Positions 18,059 through 29,113 of a stretch of DNA of 64,000 bases are shown here, one piece after another. Each line of letters begins with the position of its first letter. The first letter of the stretch is position 1. Under the pieces are notes generated by a model, which did not search any database, had not been told where the DNA came from, and worked only from the letters and a program-made list of their open reading frames with translations. The stretch is from positions 178,322 to 242,321 of the forward strand of contig JAICTZ010000008.1 in NCBI GenBank assembly GCA_025936115.1. Reading direction: 5' to 3'. Source of the stretch: Polyangiaceae bacterium (GTDB taxonomy: Bacteria > Myxococcota_A > Polyangia > Polyangiales > Polyangiaceae). The position numbers were made by a program, and so were the translations under genes.

Positions 18059-19000
18059 TCAGGCCGCGACGCCGAGCCCTGCGCGCGCGCGCCGGCGGTA
18101 GACGCCCGGGGCGGCCCCCACGGCGCGCTTGAACGCCTTGCTGAACGCGGCCTCAGAGTCGTAGCCCACGCGCGCGGCGACGTCGGCGAGCGTGGCGCGG
18201 TCGTCGCGCAGCAGGCGCTGGGCTTTTTGCATGCGCCAGCGCGTCAGGTAGTGGAGCGGAGGCTCGCCGACGAGGCGATTGAAGCGCGTGGCGAAGGCCG
18301 AGCGCGACATGCCGGCGCTCTCGGCCAGGGACTGCACGGTCCAGGCGCCACCCGGATTTTCGTGGATCAGGCCGAGCACGGCGCCGATTTGCGGATCTCC
18401 GAGGGCGCCGAGCCAACCGCTCGTCTCGGGTGACGAAGCCGCCAGATGCCCGCGCACGATCTGGATGAAGAGCACGTCGGCGAGCCGGCTCACGACGGTC
18501 TGCGACCCGGGGCGCTTCGACCCCGCTTCCGAAGCGATGAAACGCAACGTCGGATCGAGCCACTCGACGAGGGCGTTCGAACCGCCGCGCAAGAGGATGC
18601 GCGGTGGCAGCGCCGCGAGCAGCGGGTGCCCCACCGGATCCTCGAAGTCGATCTTGCCGCAAACGAGCGTCGTCCGTGCGCCGCTGCCGCCGACGGTGAG
18701 CGACGCGGGGCCGAGCCGCTTGGCTTGGCCGAGCAGATCGCGCAGGTGCTCCGGCTTCGTACTCGGGTGGTCGGCCAGCGTGTGCGGCAAGCCGTGCGGC
18801 ACGGCGACGAGATCGCCGCCGCTGAGCTCGACGTCGGCGTGGCCGTCCATCGTGAGCACGCATTTACCCTCGAGCACGAGGTGAAACGCCGCGTGCGTCG
18901 AGCTCGGCAGCGCTACTCCGAACGGCGACTGCGCTTCGAGGCGCGCATAGCAAGCGCCGCGAGCACGCAGCGTTTCGAGCACATCGGTGAGCACGTCCAC
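18059..19000 (-). CDS. AraC-family transcriptional regulator with cupin sensor
   Basis: 313 residues from a GTG at 19000, where similarity to the family starts (DVLTDVLETLRARG); a GGAT lies just upstream. The N-terminal half is a cupin-type AraC_binding_2/cupin_6 sensor (FHLVLEGKCVLTMDG, GDLVAVPHGLPHTL). The C-terminal 100 residues carry two helix-turn-helix units (VQSLAESAGMSRSAFATRF and LADVAARVGYDSEAAFSKAF) ending in the usual G-AP--YRRR. The SDR gene lies 230 bp upstream on the same strand and may be a target. The effector is unknown. Confidence 0.9.
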   Translation of the reverse strand: MDVLTDVLETLRARGACYARLEAQSPFGVALPSSTHAAFHLVLEGKCVLTMDGHADVELSGGDLVAVPHGLPHTLADHPSTKPEHLRDLLGQAKRLGPASLTVGGSGARTTLVCGKIDFEDPVGHPLLAALPPRILLRGGSNALVEWLDPTLRFIASEAGSKRPGSQTVVSRLADVLFIQIVRGHLAASSPETSGWLGALGDPQIGAVLGLIHENPGGAWTVQSLAESAGMSRSAFATRFNRLVGEPPLHYLTRWRMQKAQRLLRDDRATLADVAARVGYDSEAAFSKAFKRAVGAAPGVYRRRARAGLGVAA

Positions 19001-19230
19001 GCGGAATATCCAGCGGGGGGCCGATAGCCTGCCTCCCGAAATGATACGAACGGCTCTGAAATTAGCGGAGACATGTCTGACCGTCCAGTCACTATCGAAT
19101 AGGCCCGCTGCGGACGCCCTCCGATCGGTTGTCTCGGTTCTGGACGCCGCGTTGGCACCGCCGACACGAAGCTGACATTCACGATGCGAATCGCACGTTT
19201 GTAGGCGGTGGCCAGCGACAGCGCCTGATT

Positions 19231-20100
19231 TCAAGCTGGGGCGAGCTCAACGCGCGCGCGTTCCGCGGGAACGAAGCCGAGGTCGCGCTCCAGATCCGTG
19301 ATGTCGACGAGCCGCTCGATGCGCTCGCTGGGCTGCCGGCACGCGACGGTCGGGTAGAAGCGCTCGATGAGCGCGTGCAGGGGGACGTTGACGAAGTCGA
19401 GCGTCTGCGCGGGGAAATATTGGCGATACCCGGCGCGGGGCCGCTCCAGCACCAGCGCGATGAGCCGCGCGGCGTCCTCGAACGAGAGGTGCGCCGTCGC
19501 CTCACCGAGGTGCACGTGCTCGGGCGGCACGCGCCCGCCGTTCGTCGCGAGGCGCGCGCGAAACCAATCGCCGAACAGCATCGGATAGCGAAGCACCGTG
19601 ACGGCGAGCTCGGGCTTCGTGCGCGCGGCGACCCGCAAGAGCTCCTCCGCCAGCTGCTTGCTGAGCGCGTAGGGATTGAGTCCGGGGTTGGCGGGAGCGT
19701 TCGCGTCGAGCGGGAGGTACGGCAGGTAGTACGGCGCGTCGCGGATCTCCTCGCTCGGGATCAGCACTTGAATCGAGCTCGCGAACACGATCTGCCGCAC
19801 GCCGCGGTCGAGCGCGGCGTAGACGGCGTTCGCGTTCATCGCAGCGTTTTCGGCGAGCAGTCGCTGCGGCGATGGGCCGGCAAAGCGATTGGGATGATTG
19901 CCGAGGTGAACGAGCGCTTCGCAGCCTTCGAGCAGGGGGTAGAGCGCGTGCTCGTCGAGCAAATTCGCGGGACTGAGCGGCGCGGCGAGGTCGCTGCGAA
20001 AGCGCATGTCCGTCGCCCGCACTTCGTGGCCCGCTCGCGCGAGCACCGCCACCGTCTGAGAGCCGAGCTTGCCGGCAGCACCCGTGACCAAAACGCGCAT
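19231..20100 (-). CDS. NAD(P)-dependent epimerase/reductase (extended SDR)
   Basis: 289 residues. The Rossmann nucleotide site is at residues 6-13 (TGAAGKLG), and D31 after strand 2 suggests NAD. The catalytic triad is complete: S109 (FASSIQV), Y144 and K148 (PYALSK). The profile matches NAD-dependent epimerase/dehydratase-type proteins such as uronate dehydrogenase-like SDRs. The substrate is not clear. It is followed on the same strand by the AraC regulator. Confidence 0.88.
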   Translation of the reverse strand: MRVLVTGAAGKLGSQTVAVLARAGHEVRATDMRFRSDLAAPLSPANLLDEHALYPLLEGCEALVHLGNHPNRFAGPSPQRLLAENAAMNANAVYAALDRGVRQIVFASSIQVLIPSEEIRDAPYYLPYLPLDANAPANPGLNPYALSKQLAEELLRVAARTKPELAVTVLRYPMLFGDWFRARLATNGGRVPPEHVHLGEATAHLSFEDAARLIALVLERPRAGYRQYFPAQTLDFVNVPLHALIERFYPTVACRQPSERIERLVDITDLERDLGFVPAERARVELAPA

Positions 20101-20155
20101 CGAGCCTGCGTGAGTAGCATAGCCTTTCGCCTGGATCTCCGTTCCGCACGACGAG

Positions 20156-21964
20156 TCAGTGCAGATTGGGCCGCGTCACCGTCGGGGTTTCTAGGTTCGG
20201 CATGCTCATCGCTTGCTCGTACGTGACGTAGAGCGTGCCCGGGAACGTCGTGTAGCCCGGCGCCGGCTCGAACGGGAACGCCCAGTCGGCTCGCAAGACG
20301 ACGCGATCGAGCTCGGGGATCAGAAAGCGCAGCCCGACGCCGGCCGACTGGCGCAGGTACAAATGACCAACATCGTCAGCGGCGTCACCTGCGTCGAAGA
20401 AGGCCGCGAGACCCGAGTGCACGCTGAAAATATCGAGCGAGCGGGTACGGAACTCGGCGTTGAGCGCCACGGCGACCGGTCCCCGCGCGCTGTTCTCGTA
20501 GCCGGCGTGCGGGTAGCCGCGCAGGCGCGTGTCGCCGCCGAGCTCGAAATAACGATTGAGGTAGTTTTCGTAGCGGTCGCGGAAGAGTCCGTCGAAGACG
20601 AAGCGACCGATCCCGGCGACGGTCGGAGTCGCAAGACGGAGCTCGGCGAGCACGTCGGCGTCGTGGCGGCCCTCGAATTCGTACTCGATGCGGTTTTCAG
20701 CGACGCCGCGTAAGAGGCCGTCCCCGAGCGCCAACGTCAGCGAAGCTCCCGCGAGCACGCCGAGCAAATTGCGCGTCGACGCGAATTTCGAGCTGGCGGG
20801 ATAGACGCGCAAGAGCGCTTCGGGACCGAGCCGATAGTCCTCGGCCAAAGCGAGCGTCTCGAGGTTGGCGGTGTGCAGGTAGTGCTCGACGTGCGTCCGG
20901 AGCTGCACGAAGGGGCTCACGCGCGTATCGCTGAGCGGCACCCAAGCGTCGAGAAATTCCCGTTCGGCGACGGGGCTCTCGTTGACGCCGGGCGTGTGCT
21001 GGTTCTCACGCCGATCGAGCTCGATGCCGAAGTAGAGGTCGTACTTTTCGACGAGCCCGAACGAGCGCACGGCTTCGTAACCGCCGATATAGCGGCGCGC
21101 GCGATACTCCTTCGGAATGGCGTCGTCCTCCGGCGTCCCCGGCGCGTCGTAGCTCGCCGTGTGGCCGTTCGCGAGCAGATAGCGCGACATCTCGTCGTCC
21201 CAGTAGACGCTCACGTTGTACGCCCAGCGCTGGCGGGTCTCGCGCAGCGGGTCGCCGAACACGAAGTTGCCGCGCGAACCCTCGGCCGCGCCGCTCGCGC
21301 GGTTGAAGATGCTCGCGCCGCTCGCGAGCGCGTAGAGGCTGGTGCCGAGGATGCGGTTTTGGCTGACGAGCGCGCCGAACGAGTACGTGTCGGGCTGAAG
21401 CGTGTAGTCGACGCCGAGCACGGTGTGCAGGCCCGCGAGGTTCTGCTCGATGGGTTGCAAATGTAACGTTTGTAAGCCGTGGCCCGTGAAGCTGAAGTCG
21501 TTGTTGAGGCGCAGACTCCAGATGTCGCGCACGATGACGAGCACGCGCACGCGATCGGGCGCGCTCCCGCGCAGCGGCACGACGATGACGAGCGAGAGCT
21601 GCTGCGTCAAGAGGCGCAGGTTACGCGCCGATTCGTCCACGCGCGCGCCGACGTAGCGCTCACCCTGGCGAAACAGGAGCTCGCGCTGGACCACGGACTT
21701 TCGCGTCATGCTGTGAAAGATGTTGGCGAAGTCGGGCACCGGGTCGTGCTCGTCGAAAACATCGAGCACGACGGTGTCGACGCGTTCGATGCGTTTGCCC
21801 TCGGGGTGTGCGTCGATTTCGGCCGGCACGCCGAGGCGCTCGGCTTGCTCCTCGAGTGTCCGGCGCTCGAAGTCCGTGAGCTTCGACGGCTCCGCCGCGA
21901 CAAGCGAGGCGGCCGAGAGGACGACAAGCAGCGCGCGAAGCGCGACCCAGAGCGCCGCGCGCAA
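20156..21964 (-). CDS. BamA/TamA-family outer-membrane beta-barrel protein
   Basis: 602 residues from a TTG at 21964. This start is chosen because it gives an ideal signal peptide (RAALWVALRALLVVLSAASL then VAAEPS); the open frame continues far upstream without sense. After the signal comes a POTRA-like module (RIERVDTVVLDVF, RQGERYVGARVDESARNLR), then alternating beta strands of a barrel and the Omp85 signature-like GGDTRLRGYP with DWAFPFEP near the end. Barrels of this kind insert or secrete proteins at the outer membrane. The C-terminus is NLETPTVTRPNLH, not the usual terminal Phe. It is divergent from the DUF58 gene with only 42 bp between starts. Confidence 0.85.
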   Translation of the reverse strand: MRAALWVALRALLVVLSAASLVAAEPSKLTDFERRTLEEQAERLGVPAEIDAHPEGKRIERVDTVVLDVFDEHDPVPDFANIFHSMTRKSVVQRELLFRQGERYVGARVDESARNLRLLTQQLSLVIVVPLRGSAPDRVRVLVIVRDIWSLRLNNDFSFTGHGLQTLHLQPIEQNLAGLHTVLGVDYTLQPDTYSFGALVSQNRILGTSLYALASGASIFNRASGAAEGSRGNFVFGDPLRETRQRWAYNVSVYWDDEMSRYLLANGHTASYDAPGTPEDDAIPKEYRARRYIGGYEAVRSFGLVEKYDLYFGIELDRRENQHTPGVNESPVAEREFLDAWVPLSDTRVSPFVQLRTHVEHYLHTANLETLALAEDYRLGPEALLRVYPASSKFASTRNLLGVLAGASLTLALGDGLLRGVAENRIEYEFEGRHDADVLAELRLATPTVAGIGRFVFDGLFRDRYENYLNRYFELGGDTRLRGYPHAGYENSARGPVAVALNAEFRTRSLDIFSVHSGLAAFFDAGDAADDVGHLYLRQSAGVGLRFLIPELDRVVLRADWAFPFEPAPGYTTFPGTLYVTYEQAMSMPNLETPTVTRPNLH

Positions 21965-22006
21965 TCGCCGAGCGGGGCGCGCGTGACGCGTGATAGCGTT
22001 CGTGCC

Positions 22007-23560
22007 GTGCAGACTTACCCGGCGCGCACCAGCGTGGCCCTCGCGAGCGCCGGGCTCGCGGCCATGGCGCTCGGGCTCGTCCTGCGTGAGGCCACGACGA
22101 TGGCGATGGGCGGCGCGCTGCTGATCGGTCTCGGCATCGCGCGTCTGGCAACGCAGCTCGATGTCGCCGGCATCCGCGCGGCGGGGTTCGAGATGGCGTG
22201 GCGCGGGGAGGATCGGCGCGCGCGGGTCGCCCGGGGCGAAGAGCTCGAGCTCGTGGCGGAGCTGCGAAATCGGGACGCCCGAGGCGCCCGTTTCAGCGGC
22301 TTGCGCGCGACGCATTCGCCCGAGCTTAGCGTGCGGCTCGAGCAAACGGCGGGCGAAGTGCCTGGCGGCGCGCGTCTGCTCGTGCGGCTGTTCGTGCGCG
22401 GCGAACGCGTAGGCCGACACGCGATCCACGGTCTATCACTCGAGCTCGAAGGGGGACCCGGGCTCTTCGAGGTGCCACTCACCTTCGCGAACCCGTTCGG
22501 AGTGCTCGTACTACCCGGCGCGGCGCGCGAGCTTTTGCACTCCGCGCGGGGCGGGCGCAGCCGTCGCACGGCCGTGCAGGGCCGGCCGGGCATGTTCGCG
22601 GGCGACGGCGACAGCTTGCGCGAGCTGCGCGAACACCGGCCGGGCGATCCGTTCCGGCGCATCGCGTGGCGGGCGTCGGCGCGCCGCGCGCAACTGCTCG
22701 TGCGCGAGTACGAGCGCGAGGAGCGCGACGTGGTCTGGATCTTACTCGACGCGTCCGTCGAGCTCTGGTCGGGCGAACCGGGCCGCGCGCCCCTCGACAC
22801 CGCCATCGACGAGGCGGCGACGGTGGCCTTGCGTCATCTTCGGCGCGGCGACCGCGTGGGTCTCGCGATCGTCGCGGCGCGCACCCTCGCCTTCATCGAG
22901 CCCGGCTCGAGCCCGGGTCACGCGCTCAACCTCGTGAACGCTCTCGCGACGGCGACGGGCTGTCTCGAGCCCGAGCGCAGCGGCCTCGACGAAGCGGATG
23001 TCGGACTGCGGGTGCTCGAACACTTGCGGCCACTCGACGTGCGCGGGGGCGCGACGCTCCGGCCGGGTGAGCTCGATCGGATCGCGCGGCGTGCGGAGCG
23101 CTTGGTCGCGACTCGCGCGCTCTTTCGCGGCGTCAGCGTGGCGGCCGCGACGCGCCGCGAACGGCACTTGCGTGGCTATCTCGCGGCCTTCGGCCTCGGC
23201 TCGCCGGCCCGCATCGAGCCCGACCGGCCGCGCACCGACGCTGAGCTCGCGCGGCTGCTCGTGCGGCTCGGCCGCGAGCGCCAGAAGCCGAGCCTCGTGT
23301 ACCTGTGGTCGCCGCCGCCCGATCCCGAAACGCGTCCTGCCCTCGAGCGCGCGCTCGTCACGCTGCCGCGCCGACGCTTCGGGCTCAATTGGATGAGCGT
23401 GGCGCTCGACGCCGGGCTTGCCGGGGACGTGACCGGCGTCCCGCGCGTCGTGGCCCAAACCGTGTCCCTGCGCGCCCAAGCCGCCATGCGGCGCGGCGAG
23501 CTCGCGCTCAGGCGCCTCGGTGTTCGCCCGGCTCCTCGCCACGCGCCGGGGCGGGCATGA
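22007..23560 (+). CDS. DUF58 domain protein
   Basis: 517 residues from a GTG at 22007 (MQTYPARTS). Two N-terminal membrane helices (VALASAGLAAMALGLVL and TMAMGGALLIGLGIARL) are followed by a beta-rich segment and the DUF58 core: LRELREHRPGDPFRRIAWRA, then LLVREYEREERDVVWILLDA, which starts the VWA-like fold. DUF58 proteins are typical clients of MoxR ATPases; the moxR/DUF4350 pair lies 5.5 kb upstream. The stop overlaps the ksgA start (ATGA), so the two are coupled. Confidence 0.88.
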   Translation: MQTYPARTSVALASAGLAAMALGLVLREATTMAMGGALLIGLGIARLATQLDVAGIRAAGFEMAWRGEDRRARVARGEELELVAELRNRDARGARFSGLRATHSPELSVRLEQTAGEVPGGARLLVRLFVRGERVGRHAIHGLSLELEGGPGLFEVPLTFANPFGVLVLPGAARELLHSARGGRSRRTAVQGRPGMFAGDGDSLRELREHRPGDPFRRIAWRASARRAQLLVREYEREERDVVWILLDASVELWSGEPGRAPLDTAIDEAATVALRHLRRGDRVGLAIVAARTLAFIEPGSSPGHALNLVNALATATGCLEPERSGLDEADVGLRVLEHLRPLDVRGGATLRPGELDRIARRAERLVATRALFRGVSVAAATRRERHLRGYLAAFGLGSPARIEPDRPRTDAELARLLVRLGRERQKPSLVYLWSPPPDPETRPALERALVTLPRRRFGLNWMSVALDAGLAGDVTGVPRVVAQTVSLRAQAAMRRGELALRRLGVRPAPRHAPGRA

Positions 23561-24420
23561 AGAAGCCGAGCGAGCCAGCGGCCGCTTCGAGCGGCGACAA
23601 CGCGCGCGCCGTGCTCGCTCGCCATGCCGTCGTTCCGAAGCGCCATTTCAGCCAAAATTTCTTGCTCGATCGCGGGCTCTGCCGGCGCATCGCCGAGTAC
23701 GTCGCGCCCGAGGGCGCGTTCGTCATCGAGGTCGGCGCGGGCCTCGGTGCACTCACGGAGCCGCTCGTCGAGCGCTGCCGCGAAGTCGTAGCCATCGAGC
23801 GCGATCGCGACCTCGTGCCGGCGCTCACGGCGGAGCTCGGCCCGAGCATCCACGCCGGACGGCTGCGCATCGTCGAAGCCGACGCCAAGAGCTTCGACTA
23901 CGAGAGCGAGCTCGACCGCGCCGCGCCGCCGCGCGCCGTCGTGGGCAACCTGCCGTACCACCTGAGCGGCGCCTTGCTCGAGACCTTCGTGCGACTCGCT
24001 CCGCGGCTCGAGCGCGCCGGCGCGCTGATCCAGCTCGAGGTAGCGGCTCGCCTCGTGGCGCCTGCGGGCAGCGACGACTACGGCGCGCTCAGCGTGTTCA
24101 CGCAGGCGGCCTATCGCGTCACGCGGCCGCTCGTCGTACGCCGGGGCGCTTTTTTTCCGCAACCGGGCGTCGACTCGGCGGTCGTCGTCTTCGAGCCGCT
24201 CCCGACGCCCCTCGCGGAAGAAACGCCGCGTTTTCGCGAGCTCGTCAAAGCGGCGTTTTCGCAGCGCAGAAAGAAACTCAAAAACGCCTGGTCCCGCGTG
24301 CTCGCCGCGCCCGAGCTCGCCCGCGCCGCCGAACGCGCCGGCATCGATCTCGATCGCCGCGGGGAAACGCTCAGCGTCACGGAGTTTGCGCGCATGACGG
24401 CGGAGGCGGACGCGCCGTGA
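23557..24420 (+). CDS. ksgA: 16S rRNA (adenine1518-N6/adenine1519-N6)-dimethyltransferase
   Basis: 287 residues from ATG 23557, which overlaps the stop of the DUF58 gene. KsgA/RsmA dimethylates two adjacent adenines near the 3' end of 16S rRNA. Motifs: HFSQNFLLD at the N-terminus, the SAM site EVGAGLGALT, the acidic AIERDRDL, VEADAKSFD, and the catalytic motif IV NLPYHLSG. The C-terminal FPQPGVDSAVV and FSQRRKKLKNAW are also typical. The small lipoprotein gene behind it starts within the stop (GTGA). Confidence 0.96.
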   Translation: MKKPSEPAAASSGDNARAVLARHAVVPKRHFSQNFLLDRGLCRRIAEYVAPEGAFVIEVGAGLGALTEPLVERCREVVAIERDRDLVPALTAELGPSIHAGRLRIVEADAKSFDYESELDRAAPPRAVVGNLPYHLSGALLETFVRLAPRLERAGALIQLEVAARLVAPAGSDDYGALSVFTQAAYRVTRPLVVRRGAFFPQPGVDSAVVVFEPLPTPLAEETPRFRELVKAAFSQRRKKLKNAWSRVLAAPELARAAERAGIDLDRRGETLSVTEFARMTAEADAP

Positions 24421-24872
24421 CGCGGCTCACCCGCCGCGCGTTCGTCGTCGGCGTGGCGCTGCTGGCGGCGTTCGGCTGCCGGCACACCGACGAGGCGCCG
24501 CCGGTGCACGCGCGTTTCGGTGTGTTCTTCGGCGGACAAATCCAAGAGCGCACCGAGATCCCGCTCGTCTTCGATCGCGCGCGCCAGAACATCGGCGTCC
24601 GCCTCGAATTTTCGACGCCGCCCGCGACCGACGGGCGCGTCACCTGGGAGCTCGAGAAGCCACGCGCGGGCAAAGGCAAAAATCTCGGCAACGTCGTCCA
24701 GTACGGCGAGGCGCGCACGCGTCCGGGCGAGCCGGTGCTCGACGTTCCCCTCGCCTTTCGCGACGGCGACCGACCCGGCGCCTGGCGCATTCGCGTCGCG
24801 CTCGACGGTAAGAACGTGCTCGACCGCCCGTTCACCGTCGTGCCGGCGACGGACTCGCCGGCAGCCGACTGA
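24417..24872 (+). CDS. Small lipoprotein, unknown function
   Basis: 151 residues from a GTG at 24417 overlapping the ksgA stop. A twin-Arg-rich N-terminus (RLTRRAFVVGVALLAAFGC) ends in a lipobox, with Cys near residue 20. The mature part looks like an immunoglobulin-like beta domain (IGVRLEFSTPP, RVTWELEKPR, GAWRIRVALDGKNVLDRPF), similar to DUF3859/CopC-like strand patterns. No function is recognised. It is co-translated with ksgA. Confidence 0.7.
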   Translation: MTRLTRRAFVVGVALLAAFGCRHTDEAPPVHARFGVFFGGQIQERTEIPLVFDRARQNIGVRLEFSTPPATDGRVTWELEKPRAGKGKNLGNVVQYGEARTRPGEPVLDVPLAFRDGDRPGAWRIRVALDGKNVLDRPFTVVPATDSPAAD

Positions 24873-24919
24873 CCACGACGCGCCGACGGGTGACGAACGT
24901 TACGCGTAGCGCGAAGCGG

Positions 24920-25426
24920 CTAGACGCCTTCGCTCGGAGCGCCGTCGGGGTGCGCGCGATACTGCTCGGCCTGCGTGAGCGCGATTTCGTTCTGACTGCG
25001 CACGCGCGCGGGCGGCGGATCGCCGTAGAGCTCGAGCTGGGTCGCGGCCCAGAGCTCGCGGGCGACGAGCGCGCCGTACTCGGGGCCGTTCGGGTCGCCA
25101 GCGTAGTGGTCGAGCGCCTCGTCCACTTCTTTGAGCTCGAGCCGCACTTTGACGGGATCGATGTCGGCCTTGGTCGTGAAATGCGCCGTCAGGACGACGG
25201 CGCGATCGTCGGTGACCTCGGCGAAACCCGCGCCGATCGCGACCGCTTCGAGCATGCCCGAATGCGTGAACGTGACGATGCCCGCCGTGAGCGCCGCGAG
25301 CATCGGTTGATGCCGCGGCATCACGCCGAATTCTCCGTCAACGCCCGGCGCCGTGAAGATCTCCACCGCTTGGGCGAGCTTCACGCCCTCGGGCGTGACG
25401 ATCTCGAGGTCGAGTGTTTCAGCCAT
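24920..25426 (-). CDS. atpC: F1Fo ATP synthase subunit epsilon
   Basis: 168 residues. The N-terminal beta sandwich is standard (LDLEIVTPEGVKLAQAV, GEFGVMPRHQPMLAAL, GFAEVTDDRAVVLT). The C-terminal helical part is longer than the usual 135-140-residue form, with an extra LWAATQLELYGDPPPARV tail. Epsilon couples rotation to catalysis and inhibits ATP hydrolysis. It follows atpD on the same strand but is separated by about 300 bp holding a palindromic repeat; the two genes are normally nearly adjacent. Confidence 0.95.
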   Translation of the reverse strand: MAETLDLEIVTPEGVKLAQAVEIFTAPGVDGEFGVMPRHQPMLAALTAGIVTFTHSGMLEAVAIGAGFAEVTDDRAVVLTAHFTTKADIDPVKVRLELKEVDEALDHYAGDPNGPEYGALVARELWAATQLELYGDPPPARVRSQNEIALTQAEQYRAHPDGAPSEGV

Positions 25427-25442
25427 CCGAATGCCTCGCTTA

Positions 25443-25717
25443 GCACTACCTCGCTAGTCTTGGAAGGCCAGATCACGATCCGCGCGCATAGCGACCAGCC
25501 ACGCGAAAACCACCGGCGAGGCCGGTGGGCGGCCGTCCTTCTCGGCGCTCGAGTCGCCACGCGTCTCAGTCGTCCTCCGGAAGTGGACGCAACTGCCGCG
25601 CGGCTTTCGTGCACCAACGCACGGCCGTCCGCCGGTCTCGCCGGCTTTCTACGTTGGCCCAAACGCCAGCCGCGACGATCGAGATCTGCTCCTGCCAAGG
25701 ACTGGCGACGTAGTGCC
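25443..25717. repeat. MITE-like palindromic repeat between atpD and atpC
   Basis: A 275-bp element occupying the atpD-atpC gap. The left end is GCACTACCTCGCTAGTCTTG and the right end, read in reverse, is GCACTACGTCGCCAGTCCTT. Inside, AGATC-CGATC, a GCGACC/GCCACG block, CCGGCGAG-CCGG-GG and CGGCCG recur in both arms over 85-95 bp. The centre (GGAAGTGGACGCAACTGC) resembles that of the 16493 element, so these are copies of one family. It has no coding capacity. In the plsC-atpD-atpC transcript it would form a large hairpin. Confidence 0.75.
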
Positions 25718-25727
25718 AGGCGCCTGC

Positions 25728-27994
<2,267 letters not shown>

Positions 27995-28167
27995 CCGGCG
28001 CTCACCCTAACCCAGCCGCGCGACGGACGGCAGACCTCCGCCCCCGGTGGTCCCTGACGGCGGATGCCGACTGTGTGCCAGCCTGGGCCCCTAGATGCGG
28101 CCAATTGGCGGCAAAAGCCCCGGCAGGTCTCTTGCAAGACAGCGGACCATGCGAGGCTCGGCCGAAC

Positions 28168-29100
28168 ATGCGTAGACCCAGATCCCTGTGCTTGCTGGCG
28201 AGCGTGCTGACACTCCTCTCGGCGTGCGGCGGTCGGTCGGACAAGCACGATGACGCGACGGGAGGCGGAGACGGGGGCTCGGGGGCAAGCAGCGGAACCG
28301 GCGGAACGACGGGTGGCGCAGGCTCGGGGACGGGTGGCAGCGCTGGAAGCGCAGGAGTTGGCGGCGCGGAGGGCGGCACAGGGGGCGCGGAGGGCGGCAC
28401 GGCCGGGACGACTGCTGGGATAGGAGGCACGCCAGGCACCGGTGGAGCGAGCGCTGGCAGCGGCGGCTCCACGGGCGGCAGCGGCGGCGAAGCCGGCTCA
28501 ATCATCGGCCGAAGCTGCACGGACCTCGTCGATGACTATGCGAGCGCATACGAGGACGCCGCGCAGTGCGACCCGAGCGCGGCGGCCGACGAGTGCACGC
28601 AAAAGCTCACGATCGGGCTCGCCTGTGGCTGCGAAGGGTTCGTGAACCCGGCGCACGCCGACGCCGTGATGCGGATGAGCGACGCGCAGAGCGCCTACGA
28701 GGACCGCGCCTGTCGAGCCGGCATCGTGTGCGGGGCGTGTCTCGCGCCGATCCGCGGCCGTTGCTCGGACGCAGGTCGTTGCGAAGGCGTGCCGCCCGGT
28801 TCGGGCCGAAGCTGCAAAGTCGCCGGCAAGATTTACGCGGACGGCGAGACCAACATCCCCGATCCGGTGAGCTGCAACACGTGCGAGTGCGCGGACGGCC
28901 TGCTCGGGTGCACCGAAATCGGCGGCTGCGAGAAACCCTGTCCCGACGGCTACGCTTTCGGCACGGACTGCGCGCAGTGCGGACCCACGGACGCCTGCGA
29001 AATCCCGGAGTACGACTGTTTCAAGACCTGCCAAGACGGCTGCGGCGATCCGGGCGCGCCCTGCCTCAGCGGCCTGTGCGTCTCCGGCATTTGCGGCTGA
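28168..29100 (+). CDS. Lipoprotein with Gly-rich linker and Cys-rich C-terminus
   Basis: 310 residues from ATG 28168. The signal peptide ends at the lipobox LSACGG. About 80 residues of Gly/Ser/Thr/Ala repeats follow (GGTGG type), then a folded part from SCTDLVDDYASAYEDAAQCD with paired cysteines, and a C-terminal Cys-rich tail (CNTCECADGLLGC, CQDGCGDPGAPC). Such modules are common in myxobacterial surface lipoproteins and probably form disulphide knots outside the cell. No enzyme motif is seen. It faces mlaF convergently. Confidence 0.78.
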   Translation: MRRPRSLCLLASVLTLLSACGGRSDKHDDATGGGDGGSGASSGTGGTTGGAGSGTGGSAGSAGVGGAEGGTGGAEGGTAGTTAGIGGTPGTGGASAGSGGSTGGSGGEAGSIIGRSCTDLVDDYASAYEDAAQCDPSAAADECTQKLTIGLACGCEGFVNPAHADAVMRMSDAQSAYEDRACRAGIVCGACLAPIRGRCSDAGRCEGVPPGSGRSCKVAGKIYADGETNIPDPVSCNTCECADGLLGCTEIGGCEKPCPDGYAFGTDCAQCGPTDACEIPEYDCFKTCQDGCGDPGAPCLSGLCVSGICG

Positions 29101-29113
29101 ACGGCGCGACGCC

